Origin: Sedimentitalea sp039941015
GTDB lineage: Bacteria > Pseudomonadota > Alphaproteobacteria > Rhodobacterales > Rhodobacteraceae
Assembly: GCF_039941015.1 (NCBI RefSeq)
Contig: NZ_JBDVFI010000053.1
Length of the DNA: 64,000 bases
Reading direction: 5' to 3' (one strand)
Part shown: positions 33,341 to 42,419 of the stretch, one piece after another
How positions within the stretch are numbered: position 1 is the first letter of the stretch
Layout of the letters: each line of letters begins with the position of its first letter
Program-made: the position numbers and the translations under genes
Notes under the pieces: generated by a model
The model's input: only the letters and a program-made list of their open reading frames with translations
Told to the model about the DNA's origin: nothing
Databases searched by the model: none

Positions 33341-34463
33341 TCTGGTCCTGACCGGCGGGCGGGTGATCGACCCGTCGCAAGGCATCGACCGGGTCACGGA
33401 TGTAGCCTTTTGTGATGGCAAAGTTTCTGAGATTGGTGATGGGCTAACGGCGCAGAACCGGCGCGACGTCTCAGGTCAGATCGTCACGCCCGGGTTGATC
33501 GATCTGCATACCCATGTCTATTGGGGCGGAACGTCTCTGGGTGTTGATCCGGATTCATATGCCTATCAAAGCACAGTCACGACGACTGTCGATGCTGGTA
33601 GTGCCGGTCCCGGTAATTTTCCGGGCTTCAAAGCGCATATGATCGACCCGGCACAATCGCGCATTCTGGCCTATTTGCATGTGTCCTTTGCAGGAATCTA
33701 TGCCTTTTCACCAACGATCATGGTTGGTGAAAGCCACGATATGCGCCTGATGGCCGCTCGCGAGGCGGTGGTCATGGCCGAGGCTCACCGCGAGAGTATC
33801 GTTGGGATCAAGGTGCGCGTCGGGCGCCACGCCAGCGGCGACTCGGGTGATGCACCGTTGCGGGTTGCATTGGATACGGCGGATCAGGCGGGGCTGCCAT
33901 TGATGTGCCACATCGACGAGCCCCCGCCGACGTACGCAGATGTCGTGGATATGTTGCGGCCCGGCGATGTGCTGACCCACTGTTTCCGCCCGTTTCCGAA
34001 CGCCCCGGTGCTGGCGGACGGCACGGTTCGCCAATCCGTCCTTCGGGCGCGGGAACGCGGTGTGTTGTTCGATGTCGGGCATGGAATGGGGTCGTTTTCC
34101 TGGAAAACCGCCAATGCGATGATGGCGGCAGATTTCGCGCCCGATACCATCTCGTCTGATGTACATGCCATGTGCATTGAAGGCCCTGCCTGGGATCTGT
34201 TGCGGACGATGACCAAGTTTCTCGCCCTTGGCATGCCGTTGTCAGACGTGATTGCCAAAACCACTGTGAATGCCGCAAATGCCATTCAACGCCCCGACAT
34301 TGGGACCCTAAAACCGGGTGCAGCAGGGGATGCCAGTATTCTTTCGCTCGAGCCGACGCCAATTGAACTTGAAGACGTGCAAGACAATATCGTTTCTTAC
34401 CCTGAGCGCTTGGTCGCACGCGGACTAGTCATAGGTGGCAACTGGTACGAGGCCGCCTCATAA
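33330..34463 (+). CDS. Amidohydrolase/deacetylase-type metallohydrolase (dihydroorotase-like)
   Basis: A 377-residue cytoplasmic metal-dependent hydrolase with a composite beta-sandwich and TIM barrel. Metal ligands expected for the family are present: His60 and His62 (IDLHTHVYWGG), Lys161 as the possible carboxylated bridge (GIKVRVGRH), His194 (LMCHIDEPP), His217 (VLTHCF) and Asp277 (ISSDVHA). The VTPGLIDLHTH start and C-terminal GTLKPGAAGDASIL are typical. It overlaps the amidase by 11 bases and the next gene by one base (TAATG). It probably opens or trims a cyclic amide, N-acyl or carbamoyl compound. Confidence 0.92.
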   Translation: MGNDLVLTGGRVIDPSQGIDRVTDVAFCDGKVSEIGDGLTAQNRRDVSGQIVTPGLIDLHTHVYWGGTSLGVDPDSYAYQSTVTTTVDAGSAGPGNFPGFKAHMIDPAQSRILAYLHVSFAGIYAFSPTIMVGESHDMRLMAAREAVVMAEAHRESIVGIKVRVGRHASGDSGDAPLRVALDTADQAGLPLMCHIDEPPPTYADVVDMLRPGDVLTHCFRPFPNAPVLADGTVRQSVLRARERGVLFDVGHGMGSFSWKTANAMMAADFAPDTISSDVHAMCIEGPAWDLLRTMTKFLALGMPLSDVIAKTTVNAANAIQRPDIGTLKPGAAGDASILSLEPTPIELEDVQDNIVSYPERLVARGLVIGGNWYEAAS

Positions 34464-35653
34464 TGTCATTCACGAATTCGATCTGGACGTATCCGTGGGA
34501 TCTGCATGATATTGGGTTGGACGCGGCGTTTGACCGGATATCGCAGGCCAGACTGAACGCAATCAGCCTGGCGACATCGTATCACGCAGGCCTGTTCTTG
34601 CAGCCCGGCAACCCGCGTCGCCGGATCTATTTCCCCGAAGATGGCACGGTCTATTTCCGAAGTGACCCGACCAGATGGTCGGATCACGAGATCACCCCAA
34701 AGCAAGCCGCGATCGTCGATGACGAGGGCGATATGCTGGACGCTTTGGTGCGAAAGCGCGAAGCGGGCGGCCCGGCCGTGTCCTGCTGGACCGTTTGCCT
34801 GCACAACACCCGTCTGGGCATGAAACACCCCGGTCATGTGATGCGCACCGCATATGGTGATCCGCTGTCCTATGCGCTCTGCCCATCCAGCCCCGCGGCG
34901 CGCGCCTATGTCACCGGTCTGGTGTCGGAGATCAGTGAGTCCTACCGGCCTGATAGAATTGAACTGGAAAGCCCTGATTTCATGGGGTTTCCGCATGGGT
35001 TCCATCATGAAAAAGACGGGCTGTCTTTGTTACCGGACGAGTCATTCCTGTTAGGTGTCTGCTTTTGTGATCATTGCCGTTCTAGGGCCACCGCTGCGGG
35101 TATTCCCGCCGACATCGCGCAGGCGCAAGTCACATCAATTCTGGACAATACCTTTACCAGAGAGTTGCCGGAATCACAGTTTCCCGACTTTCCCACGAAC
35201 GGACTTAAGAGCTTTGCGGTGCACTCGGCTCTCTCGGCCTATCTGGCATGGCGCAGCGAACCAGTCACATCGTTGATCGCAGAAATTCGGGAGGCGACCC
35301 ATCCCGACACCAAAGTTCTGCTGATCGATGCCGAGGGAACATGGACCGGTGGCATCGACCTGCCCAATCTCGTCCCTCATCTGGATGGGGTCCTGCACTG
35401 TGTCTATGAAACGGAGCCGTCCAGGATCTCGCCGCTCTTGGCGCAAACACGCGCTTTGCTTGGCCCGGACAAGACGTTGATCGCTGGGTTTCAGTTGTTT
35501 CATCCTACAGTCCGAGATCAGAGCGATCTGGTAAATCGAGTTGCCCAAGCGGCGTCGCACGCTGATGGGGTAAACTTCTACAACCTCGGATTGGTGCCAT
35601 CCGCTCGACTGAAATGGATCGACACAGCACTGCAGAAGGTGTTGTCACCTTAA
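34463..35653 (+). CDS. Unrecognised protein, possibly TIM-barrel hydrolase-like
   Basis: A 396-residue protein I cannot place in a characterised family. It has no signal peptide or membrane helix. The pattern of regular strands and helices with acidic residues after strands (RIELESPDFMGFPHGFHHEK, VLLIDAEGTWTGGIDL) resembles TIM-barrel glycoside-hydrolase-like proteins. A short Cys cluster, VCFCDHCRSRA (Cys200, 202, 205), could bind metal or be structural. It starts on the stop codon of the amidohydrolase gene, so it is translationally coupled and likely acts on the same compound. It is the last gene of the operon. Confidence 0.75.
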   Translation: MSFTNSIWTYPWDLHDIGLDAAFDRISQARLNAISLATSYHAGLFLQPGNPRRRIYFPEDGTVYFRSDPTRWSDHEITPKQAAIVDDEGDMLDALVRKREAGGPAVSCWTVCLHNTRLGMKHPGHVMRTAYGDPLSYALCPSSPAARAYVTGLVSEISESYRPDRIELESPDFMGFPHGFHHEKDGLSLLPDESFLLGVCFCDHCRSRATAAGIPADIAQAQVTSILDNTFTRELPESQFPDFPTNGLKSFAVHSALSAYLAWRSEPVTSLIAEIREATHPDTKVLLIDAEGTWTGGIDLPNLVPHLDGVLHCVYETEPSRISPLLAQTRALLGPDKTLIAGFQLFHPTVRDQSDLVNRVAQAASHADGVNFYNLGLVPSARLKWIDTALQKVLSP

Positions 35654-36049
35654 ATTGGGCCGTCCGCAGATTTTCACATGAGGTGGAGGCATGCGAAATT
35701 CTCCGAGCGTTGCCACGCCTCGACTGTTTCCAGTCTGTTGTTTAGCTATGCGGGTCAAGAAGCTCTGGACATGAAGCAGGGTGGTATCCCACGCGGCACC
35801 CACGCTGAACCGCTGGAGCCATGGATAGGCCTCGCAGTTGAGACGGGGTTGGTCCCGATCATACGCTTTGCGTTCGTGCTCCGCCGCGACATCGGCGCGG
35901 TGCGGAACGCGATCAAACTATTATGGAGCTAACGGGCAATGTACGGTCGAGCCAGTGAAGGCCAGAATGCTGCAACTGCGCAACACCAAGTGACACCGGC
36001 GTCAGGCCCTGCATGCGGACGCCAACGCTTGATGGTATCCCGTGAATCG
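35654..36049. other. 396-base region without a recognisable gene
   Basis: Lies between two convergent genes. One open frame of 84 codons (35678-35932, plus) has no recognisable domain and no convincing ribosome site. I see no repeat, hairpin with T-run, or transposase similarity. Confidence 0.5.
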
Positions 36050-36664
36050 TCAGGTGCCCGGGTCTTTGCCCGATGAAGATACGACATGATCGCCATCGAT
36101 CCCGCCTAGGGAATGGAACAAGCCGCTGGTGTTATTCACCCCGAATTTACGCAACAGCTTGGCACGATAAACCTCGACGGTGCGGTGAGAGATATCCAGC
36201 CTCAAAGCGATTTCCTTGCTGGTCAACCCATCCGATAAATAGCTAAGGATCTCGCGTTCGCGGCGGGTGAGCGGCGAATACGGGCGCACAGCACTCAAGT
36301 CGGCAAAGCTCCAGACTGCACGGGCCAGCGGATTGGCAGAGGTAAAGGAATGCCCACGCACCCTGCACCAGAACAGCGTGCCATCCTTGCGCGCCATGAT
36401 CCGTTCGTCCCAGTACTGATTGGTTTCGCGCAATTGCTTTACACCCCGGTCGCGAATGTTCACGAATTCCTCTTCTGACGGGTACAGAATTGAGAACAAT
36501 TGATCGCGCAGCGCTTTACGATCATAGCCAAACATTTCGGCGAACGCGATGTTGCAATCTCGGATCACGCGCATCTCGGTAACCACAAGTCCGACCGGCG
36601 CATAGGTAAACGCAAGCTCGGCAAAGCGGCCGTCTTCATAGCAATCGTCGATACGTATTTCCAC
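36050..36664 (-). CDS. LuxR-type regulator with PAS domain
   Basis: A response regulator-like protein of about 204 residues. A PAS domain (FAELAFTYAPVGLVVTEMRV through WDERIMARKDGTLFWCRVRG) precedes a LuxR-type helix-turn-helix (PLTRREREILSYLSDGLTSK, then the EIALRLDISHRTVEVYRAKL recognition part). No receiver domain is present, so PAS ligand or redox sensing is likely. The start is uncertain: a GTG at 36664 leaves about 98 bases to the divergent transporter gene and is used here, while an ATG at 36793 would overlap that gene. It probably controls the Liv-type operon. The C-terminal tail of about 15 residues is disordered-looking. Confidence 0.85.
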   Translation of the reverse strand: MEIRIDDCYEDGRFAELAFTYAPVGLVVTEMRVIRDCNIAFAEMFGYDRKALRDQLFSILYPSEEEFVNIRDRGVKQLRETNQYWDERIMARKDGTLFWCRVRGHSFTSANPLARAVWSFADLSAVRPYSPLTRREREILSYLSDGLTSKEIALRLDISHRTVEVYRAKLLRKFGVNNTSGLFHSLGGIDGDHVVSSSGKDPGT

Positions 36665-36762
36665 GATCTTGTCCCAGCCCTCAAAGTCCCGGATGCTGTT
36701 GCACACGTAATGGACGGACCAAGTCGGCGCAACTGCCGCCCTTGGCCCAGAGGGAGGAAACA

Positions 36763-37962
36763 ATGAAAATATTGACGCGGTTCGCCGCCACATTTGCCAC
36801 GTCCGTCGCCTTGGCTGGTGCCGCCTGGGCAGAAGACCCGATCAAAATCGCACTCGTGCATGGGCTGTCCGGCTCCAGTTTTGAGGCCTTCTCAAAACAG
36901 GCCCAGACCGGGTTCGAAATGGGCTTGGAATTCGCAACTGATGGCACCAACGAAATCAAAGGCCGCCCAATCGAGGTGATCATCAAAGACACCCAGTTCA
37001 AGCCTGACGTCGCGCGTGCCGTTTTGGCCGAAGCCTATGGCGACGATGAAGTCTTGCTGGCCGTGGGTGCGACCTCGTCGGGCGTTACCAAGGGCATGCT
37101 GCCGATTGCAGAAGAGTACGAAAAAATCCTGATCGTTGAACCTGCCGTTGCGGACAGCCTCACTGGACCAGACAGCAACCGATATGTGTTCAAGACATCG
37201 CGCAATTCATCGATGGACATGCAGGCACAGGCGCTCGCGCTCAAGCCGGACGAGAACCTCTTTGTAGCAACGCTGGCCGAAGACTACGCATTCGGTCGTG
37301 ACGGGATCACCGCATTCAAGGCAGCACTTGACGGCAGCGGCGCGACTGTTGTCGCCGAAGAGTATGTTCCGCAAGGCACTGCTGATTTCACCGCTGCCAC
37401 GGAACGCATGTTCAACGCCCTGAAAGACAAAGAAGGCCGTAAGGTCATTCTGGTCTATGTTGCGGGTGGTGGCGATGCGCCGGGCAAGATCCACGCCCTG
37501 GACCCCGGCCGCTATGGTATCGAAATCTCGATGGGCGGGCACATTCTGCCAGTGCTGCCAACCTACAAGCGCTTTCCCGGTATGGAAGGTGCCGTCTATT
37601 ACTATTACGAAGCCTATGACAATCCAGTGAACCAATGGCTGGTTGAGGAACACGAGAAGCGTTTCGGCAGCCCCCCGGATTTCTTCACTGCCGGTGGCAT
37701 GTCTGCTGCGCTCGCGGTTGTTCAGGCCCTGGAAACTGCCGAAAGCTATGAAACCGAGGACCTGATTGCCACGATGGAAGGCATGTCTTGGGAAACGCCC
37801 AAGGGAACGATGACATTCCGTCCTGAAGATCATCAGGCGCTTCAGTCCATGGTTCATTTCAAGATCCGTGTTGAAGACGATGTCGAATGGGCAATCCCCG
37901 ATCGGGTGCGGATCATCGAAGCCGATGAAATGGACATCCCAATTGGTCGCAACAACGATTGA
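36763..37962 (+). CDS. Branched-chain-amino-acid-type ABC transporter substrate-binding protein
   Basis: A 399-residue Peripla_BP_6 family protein. The Sec signal is MKILTRFAATFATSVALAGA, ending near AWAEDPI. The mature N-terminus IKIALVHGLSGSSFEAFSKQ and FEMGLEFAT resemble the LivK/AmiC group. Ligands of this group range from branched amino acids to amides, urea and aromatic acids. GGGAGGAAA precedes the ATG. It is the first gene of a six-gene operon and is followed by a stem-loop. Confidence 0.93.
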   Translation: MKILTRFAATFATSVALAGAAWAEDPIKIALVHGLSGSSFEAFSKQAQTGFEMGLEFATDGTNEIKGRPIEVIIKDTQFKPDVARAVLAEAYGDDEVLLAVGATSSGVTKGMLPIAEEYEKILIVEPAVADSLTGPDSNRYVFKTSRNSSMDMQAQALALKPDENLFVATLAEDYAFGRDGITAFKAALDGSGATVVAEEYVPQGTADFTAATERMFNALKDKEGRKVILVYVAGGGDAPGKIHALDPGRYGIEISMGGHILPVLPTYKRFPGMEGAVYYYYEAYDNPVNQWLVEEHEKRFGSPPDFFTAGGMSAALAVVQALETAESYETEDLIATMEGMSWETPKGTMTFRPEDHQALQSMVHFKIRVEDDVEWAIPDRVRIIEADEMDIPIGRNND

Positions 37963-37970
37963 GATATTGA

Positions 37971-37994
37971 TCCGGCCTGCCATTGCAGGTCGGA
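37971..37994 (+). terminator. Stem-loop between the Liv binding-protein gene and livG
   Basis: 10-bp stem including one G-U wobble (TCCGGCCTGC and GCAGGTCGGA) with a 4-base loop CATT, eight bases after the stop of the binding-protein gene. No T-run follows. It probably protects the upstream message. Confidence 0.6.
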
Positions 37995-38021
37995 CAACTC
38001 ACCGATCTGCAAGATAGTCAC

Positions 38022-38789
38022 ATGTCCCAGCCTTCTCTCGTTACCAACGATCTGACCATCCGGTTTGGCGGTCATGTAGCGGTTGATCACGTCACCTGCG
38101 CCTTTCATCCGGGCGAGACGACGGTGATCGTCGGCCCCAATGGCGCGGGCAAGACGACCTTTTTCAACCTGATCTCCGGGCAGCTTGCTGCCAGCGCTGG
38201 CACGGTACATAAGGGCGACACCGACATCACGCGGCTCTCTCCGTCCGCGCGGGCGCGTCTAGGGCTTGGTCGAGCCTTTCAACTGACCAACCTCTTTCCG
38301 CAATTGTCCGTCCTGGAGAACATTCGGCTTGCCGTACAGGCCCGCGCCGGCGCCGGCTGGGGCCTGTTTCGCCCGGCTGCGGCGCTAACCGAACTCGTGG
38401 ACAAGGCAGAAACATTTCTTGAGGCAGCGCAGCTTGGCTCCAAAGCCCATATGCCTGCTGCCGCACTGCCGCATGGTGATCAGCGCAAGCTGGAGGTGGC
38501 CTTGCTGATGGCGATGGAGCCTGACGTTTACATGTTCGATGAACCAACCGCTGGCATGTCGTTGGATCATGCGCCGGATGTTCTCGACCTGATCGCAGCG
38601 ATCAAGTCTGATCCGACCAAGACTGTGTTGTTGGTCGAACACAAGATGGATGTGGTTCGCGCCTTGGCTGATCGCATCATCGTTCTGCATAACGGAGAAC
38701 TTCTGGCCGATGGTGCCCCCGAAGACGTTATGAGCAGCCAGATTGTGCGTGACGTCTATCTTGGCACCGCGACAGAGGATACCGCATGA
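38022..38789 (+). CDS. livG: Branched-chain-type ABC transporter ATP-binding protein LivG
   Basis: A 255-residue ATPase of the LivG class. Walker A is GPNGAGKTT, and the family-specific RLGLGRAFQLTNLFPQLSVL segment follows. The signature is degenerate: LPHGDQRKLEVALLMAMEP, where LSGGQ would be usual, as is common in LivG-like proteins of this branch. Walker B is VYMFDEPTAGMS and the H-loop LLVEHKMDVV. I chose ATG 38022; a TTG 13 codons earlier falls in the hairpin. It overlaps livF by four bases. Confidence 0.92.
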   Translation: MSQPSLVTNDLTIRFGGHVAVDHVTCAFHPGETTVIVGPNGAGKTTFFNLISGQLAASAGTVHKGDTDITRLSPSARARLGLGRAFQLTNLFPQLSVLENIRLAVQARAGAGWGLFRPAAALTELVDKAETFLEAAQLGSKAHMPAAALPHGDQRKLEVALLMAMEPDVYMFDEPTAGMSLDHAPDVLDLIAAIKSDPTKTVLLVEHKMDVVRALADRIIVLHNGELLADGAPEDVMSSQIVRDVYLGTATEDTA

Positions 38790-39490
38790 CCCTGCTGGCT
38801 GTTCGCAATATGAAAACCGACATCGGCCAATACGCCGTGCTGCATGGTGTCAGCTTTGACGTAAATGAAGGTGGCGTCTTTGTTTTGTTGGGCCGTAATG
38901 GCGCTGGCAAGACCACAACGTTGCGTTCGATCATGGGGCTATGGCACCCGTCGCCCGGCTCGGTGACGTTTCAGGGTAAAGAAATCTCTGGCATGGCCAC
39001 GGCCGACATCGCACGCAAGAACATCGCCTACGTCCCTGAGAACATGGGTATCTTTGGTGGACTGACGATTGAGGAAAACTTGATCCTTGCCACTGCAAAG
39101 GGCAAGTTCGACCAATCCCGCCTGTCACGAATTTATGAGCTGTTTCCGGCGCTTGAAAAGTTCTGGACCAAACAGGCGTGGAGCCTGTCTGGCGGGCAGA
39201 AACAGATGCTCGCTATTGCCCGCGCGATTGTCGAACCCCGAGCGCTGATCTTGATCGACGAACCGACAAAGGGGCTTGCACCGTCGATCATCGCCGCAAT
39301 GAGCGAAACGTTTCGCGAGATCGCAGAAAGCACGACGATCCTGCTGGTCGAACAGAATTTCAACTTTGCCCGCGGCCTGGGCCGCGACATGGCGGTGATC
39401 GACGATGGCCGTGTCGTTCATCAGGGCACGATGGCAGATTTCGCCGCTGACATCGAACTACAGGGCCGTTTGCTCGGCCTGTCCGCATGA
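38786..39490 (+). CDS. livF: Branched-chain-type ABC transporter ATP-binding protein LivF
   Basis: A 234-residue LivF-class ATPase. Walker A is GRNGAGKTTTL, followed by the family mark YVPENMGIFGGLTIEENL. The signature is LSGGQKQMLAIARA, Walker B LILIDEPTKGLAP and the H-loop LLVEQNFNFA. It overlaps livG and livH by four bases each, so the operon is tightly coupled. Confidence 0.94.
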   Translation: MTLLAVRNMKTDIGQYAVLHGVSFDVNEGGVFVLLGRNGAGKTTTLRSIMGLWHPSPGSVTFQGKEISGMATADIARKNIAYVPENMGIFGGLTIEENLILATAKGKFDQSRLSRIYELFPALEKFWTKQAWSLSGGQKQMLAIARAIVEPRALILIDEPTKGLAPSIIAAMSETFREIAESTTILLVEQNFNFARGLGRDMAVIDDGRVVHQGTMADFAADIELQGRLLGLSA

Positions 39491-40491
39491 GGGAATTCAT
39501 GGATAAACTCTCTGATACATTGGCGCGCTTTGGAGGTGTCAACCTGCTGCCTGTCGCATTGGCCGCCATTGCCTTTGTGTTGATCGGTGCGCCATCTTCC
39601 TGGGTCACCCTGACGATTGCCGGGCTTTCGATGGGCATGATGGTGTTCCTGATGGCGTCGGGTCTCAGCTTGGTGTTCGGGCTGATGGACGTGCTGAACT
39701 TTGGCCACTCCGCCTTTATCAGTTTCGGCGCCTTTGTGGCCGCGTCGGTTCTGGCAGCGTTGGGGGGGTGGCTGGGCGGCGACAGTGTCTTACTTGCATC
39801 CCTCGCGCTTGGCCTCGCGCTGCTGGCGGCGATTGCCTTTGGCCTTGCAGCGGGCCTGTTTTTTGAAACCGTCATCATCCGCCCGGTTTATCGCGACCAC
39901 TTGCGGCAGATCCTGATCACCATGGGCGCGCTGATTGTTTCAGAACAGTTTATCCTCGCCATTTGGGGGGGGACGCCCGTGACCGTCCCGCGACCGGAAT
40001 TCCTCAATGGTGCCTGGATCATTGGCGACGTCAGCATCGAAATCTATCGGGTCTTTGCCTTCGGCCTTGGGCTGGCAGTCTTTGTCGGACTGATGGTCTT
40101 GCTGAACCGCACCCGCATCGGATTGCTGATCCGCGCCGGCGTCGAAAACCGCGAGATGGTCGAGGCCCTGGGGTTCAAGATTAACCGGCTGTTCATCGGT
40201 GTGTTCATGTTGGGGTCCGCATTGGCCGCCTTGGGGGGCGCAATGTGGGCGGGTTACGAAACCCTGATCACCCCGGCGCTTGGTGGGGAAATGATGATCG
40301 TGGTCTTCATCGTTGTCATCATCGGTGGCTTGGGGTCGATCGAAGGCACACTGCTTGGGGCGATCATCGTCGGGCTTACGGCCAACTACATCGGTTATCT
40401 TGCCCCTAAACTCGCGCTCGCCTCGAACATGATCCTGATGATGGCAATTCTGATGTGGCGCCCCAGTGGCCTGCGGCCTGCGGTGAAATGA
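39487..40491 (+). CDS. livH: Branched-chain-type ABC transporter permease LivH
   Basis: A 334-residue permease with about eight membrane helices. The LivH marks LSLVFGLMDVLNFGHSAFI and the loop AGVENREMVEALGFKINRLF are clear, as is VVIIGGLGSIEGTLLGAIIV near the end. It overlaps livF by four bases and livM by four bases if livM starts at 40488. MREFMDK offers a second Met four codons in. Confidence 0.94.
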   Translation: MREFMDKLSDTLARFGGVNLLPVALAAIAFVLIGAPSSWVTLTIAGLSMGMMVFLMASGLSLVFGLMDVLNFGHSAFISFGAFVAASVLAALGGWLGGDSVLLASLALGLALLAAIAFGLAAGLFFETVIIRPVYRDHLRQILITMGALIVSEQFILAIWGGTPVTVPRPEFLNGAWIIGDVSIEIYRVFAFGLGLAVFVGLMVLLNRTRIGLLIRAGVENREMVEALGFKINRLFIGVFMLGSALAALGGAMWAGYETLITPALGGEMMIVVFIVVIIGGLGSIEGTLLGAIIVGLTANYIGYLAPKLALASNMILMMAILMWRPSGLRPAVK

Positions 40492-41567
40492 TGGGACCGA
40501 TGAACGATACACTTAGCGCTCTCGTTATCAAGATCACCATGCTGGTCATCGCAGCACTCCTGCTGTTCGCGCCGTTCCTGTTTCAGGACGTGCGCGCACT
40601 GGAAGTCGCAGCCCGCATCTGCATCTTTATCGTGCTTGTCGCCAGCTATGATCTGTTGATCGGCTACACTGGCATTGTCAGCTTTGCCCACACCATGTTC
40701 TTTGGATTTGGTGCCTACGGAGCAGCCATCGCACTGAAACAGATGGGGCCGGGTTGGGATGCGGTGGCGCTCGGCACAGTCGCGGGTGTTCTCGTCTCAT
40801 TGGTGGTGGCTGCGGGCATCGGTTTGATCAGCCTGCGCGTCAAAGCCATCTTCTTCGCTATGATTACCCTTGCCACTGCCTCGGTCGTTCTGGTGCTGGC
40901 CTCGCAGCTTTCGCAGATCACCGGGGGCGAAGATGGCATCACCTACCGCGCGCCAGATATATTCAAGACCGCCACGAAACTGCTGGTTGACGAAGATGGC
41001 AAGGTCGTGCGCTGGTTCGGCGTCAAGCTGAATGGAAAATTGGCTGCCTATTATTTCGTGTTCCTGACGTCGGCGGCCCTGTTTTTCCTGCTGCTGCGTG
41101 TCACCGTTTCACCGCTCGGGACAGTTCTGAAGGCGATCCGCGAGAACGAAGCGCGTGCAGAGGCCATTGGCTACCGGGTTGTCGCCTATCGCACCTTCGT
41201 TTTCTGCCTGTCGGCGGTTGTCGCATCGCTAGTGGGGTCCGTTTACGCGATCTGGCTGAAATATACCGGGCCGGAAACCACGTTATCCTTCACGATTATG
41301 ATCGACATCCTGCTGATGGTCGTAATCGGTGGCATGGGGACGATGTGGGGTGGGGTGATTGGCGCGGTACTGATGGTTATGGCGCAATATTATCTGCGCG
41401 ACCTGATGGGTATCGCATCCGAGGCAATGTCGGGCATTCCTCTGCTGCCCGAACTGCTGGCACCTGATCGCTGGTTGTTCTGGCTTGGCATCATCTTCAT
41501 TCTGCTAGTGTATTTCTTTCCCAAGGGCATTGTCGGCACGCTGATGACAAAAGGCGCGCGTGGATGA
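40488..41567 (+). CDS. livM: Branched-chain-type ABC transporter permease LivM
   Basis: A 359-residue permease of the LivM class with about nine membrane helices. The marks are SYDLLIGYTGIVSFAHTMFF and the loop AIRENEARAEAIGYRVVAYR. LivM markers continue with VIGGMGTMWGGVIGAVLM. The start is ambiguous among ATGs at 40488, 40491 and 40500; 40488 gives an ATGA overlap with livH. An insertion of about 30 residues (residues about 155-190, including FKTATKLLVDEDGKVVRWFG) lies in a periplasmic loop. The gene overlaps the hydrolase gene by four bases. Confidence 0.93.
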   Translation: MMGPMNDTLSALVIKITMLVIAALLLFAPFLFQDVRALEVAARICIFIVLVASYDLLIGYTGIVSFAHTMFFGFGAYGAAIALKQMGPGWDAVALGTVAGVLVSLVVAAGIGLISLRVKAIFFAMITLATASVVLVLASQLSQITGGEDGITYRAPDIFKTATKLLVDEDGKVVRWFGVKLNGKLAAYYFVFLTSAALFFLLLRVTVSPLGTVLKAIRENEARAEAIGYRVVAYRTFVFCLSAVVASLVGSVYAIWLKYTGPETTLSFTIMIDILLMVVIGGMGTMWGGVIGAVLMVMAQYYLRDLMGIASEAMSGIPLLPELLAPDRWLFWLGIIFILLVYFFPKGIVGTLMTKGARG

Positions 41568-42406
41568 CCGAACCTCGATTTGCGTTCGTCCCGGTGATGG
41601 ATCATGAAATCCACGTGACCGAATGGGGCACACCCGGGACACCGGCTCTCTTGATGATGCACGGGTTGGCCCGCACCGGACGGGATTTTGACGAAATCGC
41701 GGCTAGCCTGTCGGATACTTATCACGTCATTTGCCCGGACATGATAGGGCGCGGTCTGTCCAGCTGGTCGGCAAATCCCGACGTGGAATATTCGGTCGAA
41801 TATTATGCTGGCATCGCATCCGACCTGATGGATCACTATCGTCTGGACCGTGTTGCATGGTTTGGCACATCACTGGGTGGACAGATCGGCATGAGGATGG
41901 CGTCAGGGGCACATGCCGATCGTCTGACCTGTCTCCTGCTAAACGATATCGGTCCCGAAGTGCCGGATACAGCCATCGACAGAATCCAGTCCTACGTTGG
42001 CAATCCTCCGAAATTTGACAGCTTTGCCAGCGCTGAAACCTGGCTGCGCGATACCTATGCACCCTTTGGGCCCGCCTCGGATGCATTCTGGCACCGTATG
42101 GCGCGCTGTTCGTTGCGCCGCTTGGCCGATGGGCAACTGACGCTCCACTATGACCCCGCGATCATCCGCCAATTAGCAAGTGATCGCAGGGTCATGTCAT
42201 GGGATCGCTGGGCACGGATCACCACGCGCTGCCACCTGTTCCATGGTGCTTTATCAGATCTGGTGAGCACCGATACGGTCGACAGAATGAGGAGGTCTGG
42301 TCCCAGACCGGAGACAACGATGTTGCGAGATTGTGGACACGCGCCAACCTTGTCCCGGAAGCCGGATATCTTACGTGTCCGTCAGGTCCTGAACGAACTG
42401 GGCTAG
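41564..42406 (+). CDS. Alpha/beta hydrolase
   Basis: A 280-residue alpha/beta-hydrolase-fold protein. The oxyanion region is LMMHGLARTGRDF, the nucleophile is Ser103 in FGTSLGGQIG, and the His is in RDCGHAPTL near residue 260. An Asp around HGALSDLV would complete the triad. It has no signal peptide, so it works in the cytoplasm. It is the last gene of the Liv-type operon and overlaps livM by four bases, so it probably hydrolyses the imported compound, an ester, lactone or amide (inference). The IS relic begins a few bases downstream. Confidence 0.92.
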   Translation: MTEPRFAFVPVMDHEIHVTEWGTPGTPALLMMHGLARTGRDFDEIAASLSDTYHVICPDMIGRGLSSWSANPDVEYSVEYYAGIASDLMDHYRLDRVAWFGTSLGGQIGMRMASGAHADRLTCLLLNDIGPEVPDTAIDRIQSYVGNPPKFDSFASAETWLRDTYAPFGPASDAFWHRMARCSLRRLADGQLTLHYDPAIIRQLASDRRVMSWDRWARITTRCHLFHGALSDLVSTDTVDRMRRSGPRPETTMLRDCGHAPTLSRKPDILRVRQVLNELG

Positions 42407-42419
42407 CCAAGGTACGCCC

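Noticed and set aside
35678..35932. 84-codon open frame in the 35.65-36.05 kb gap
   Set aside because: No ribosome site, no domain, and composition typical of a chance frame in GC-rich DNA.
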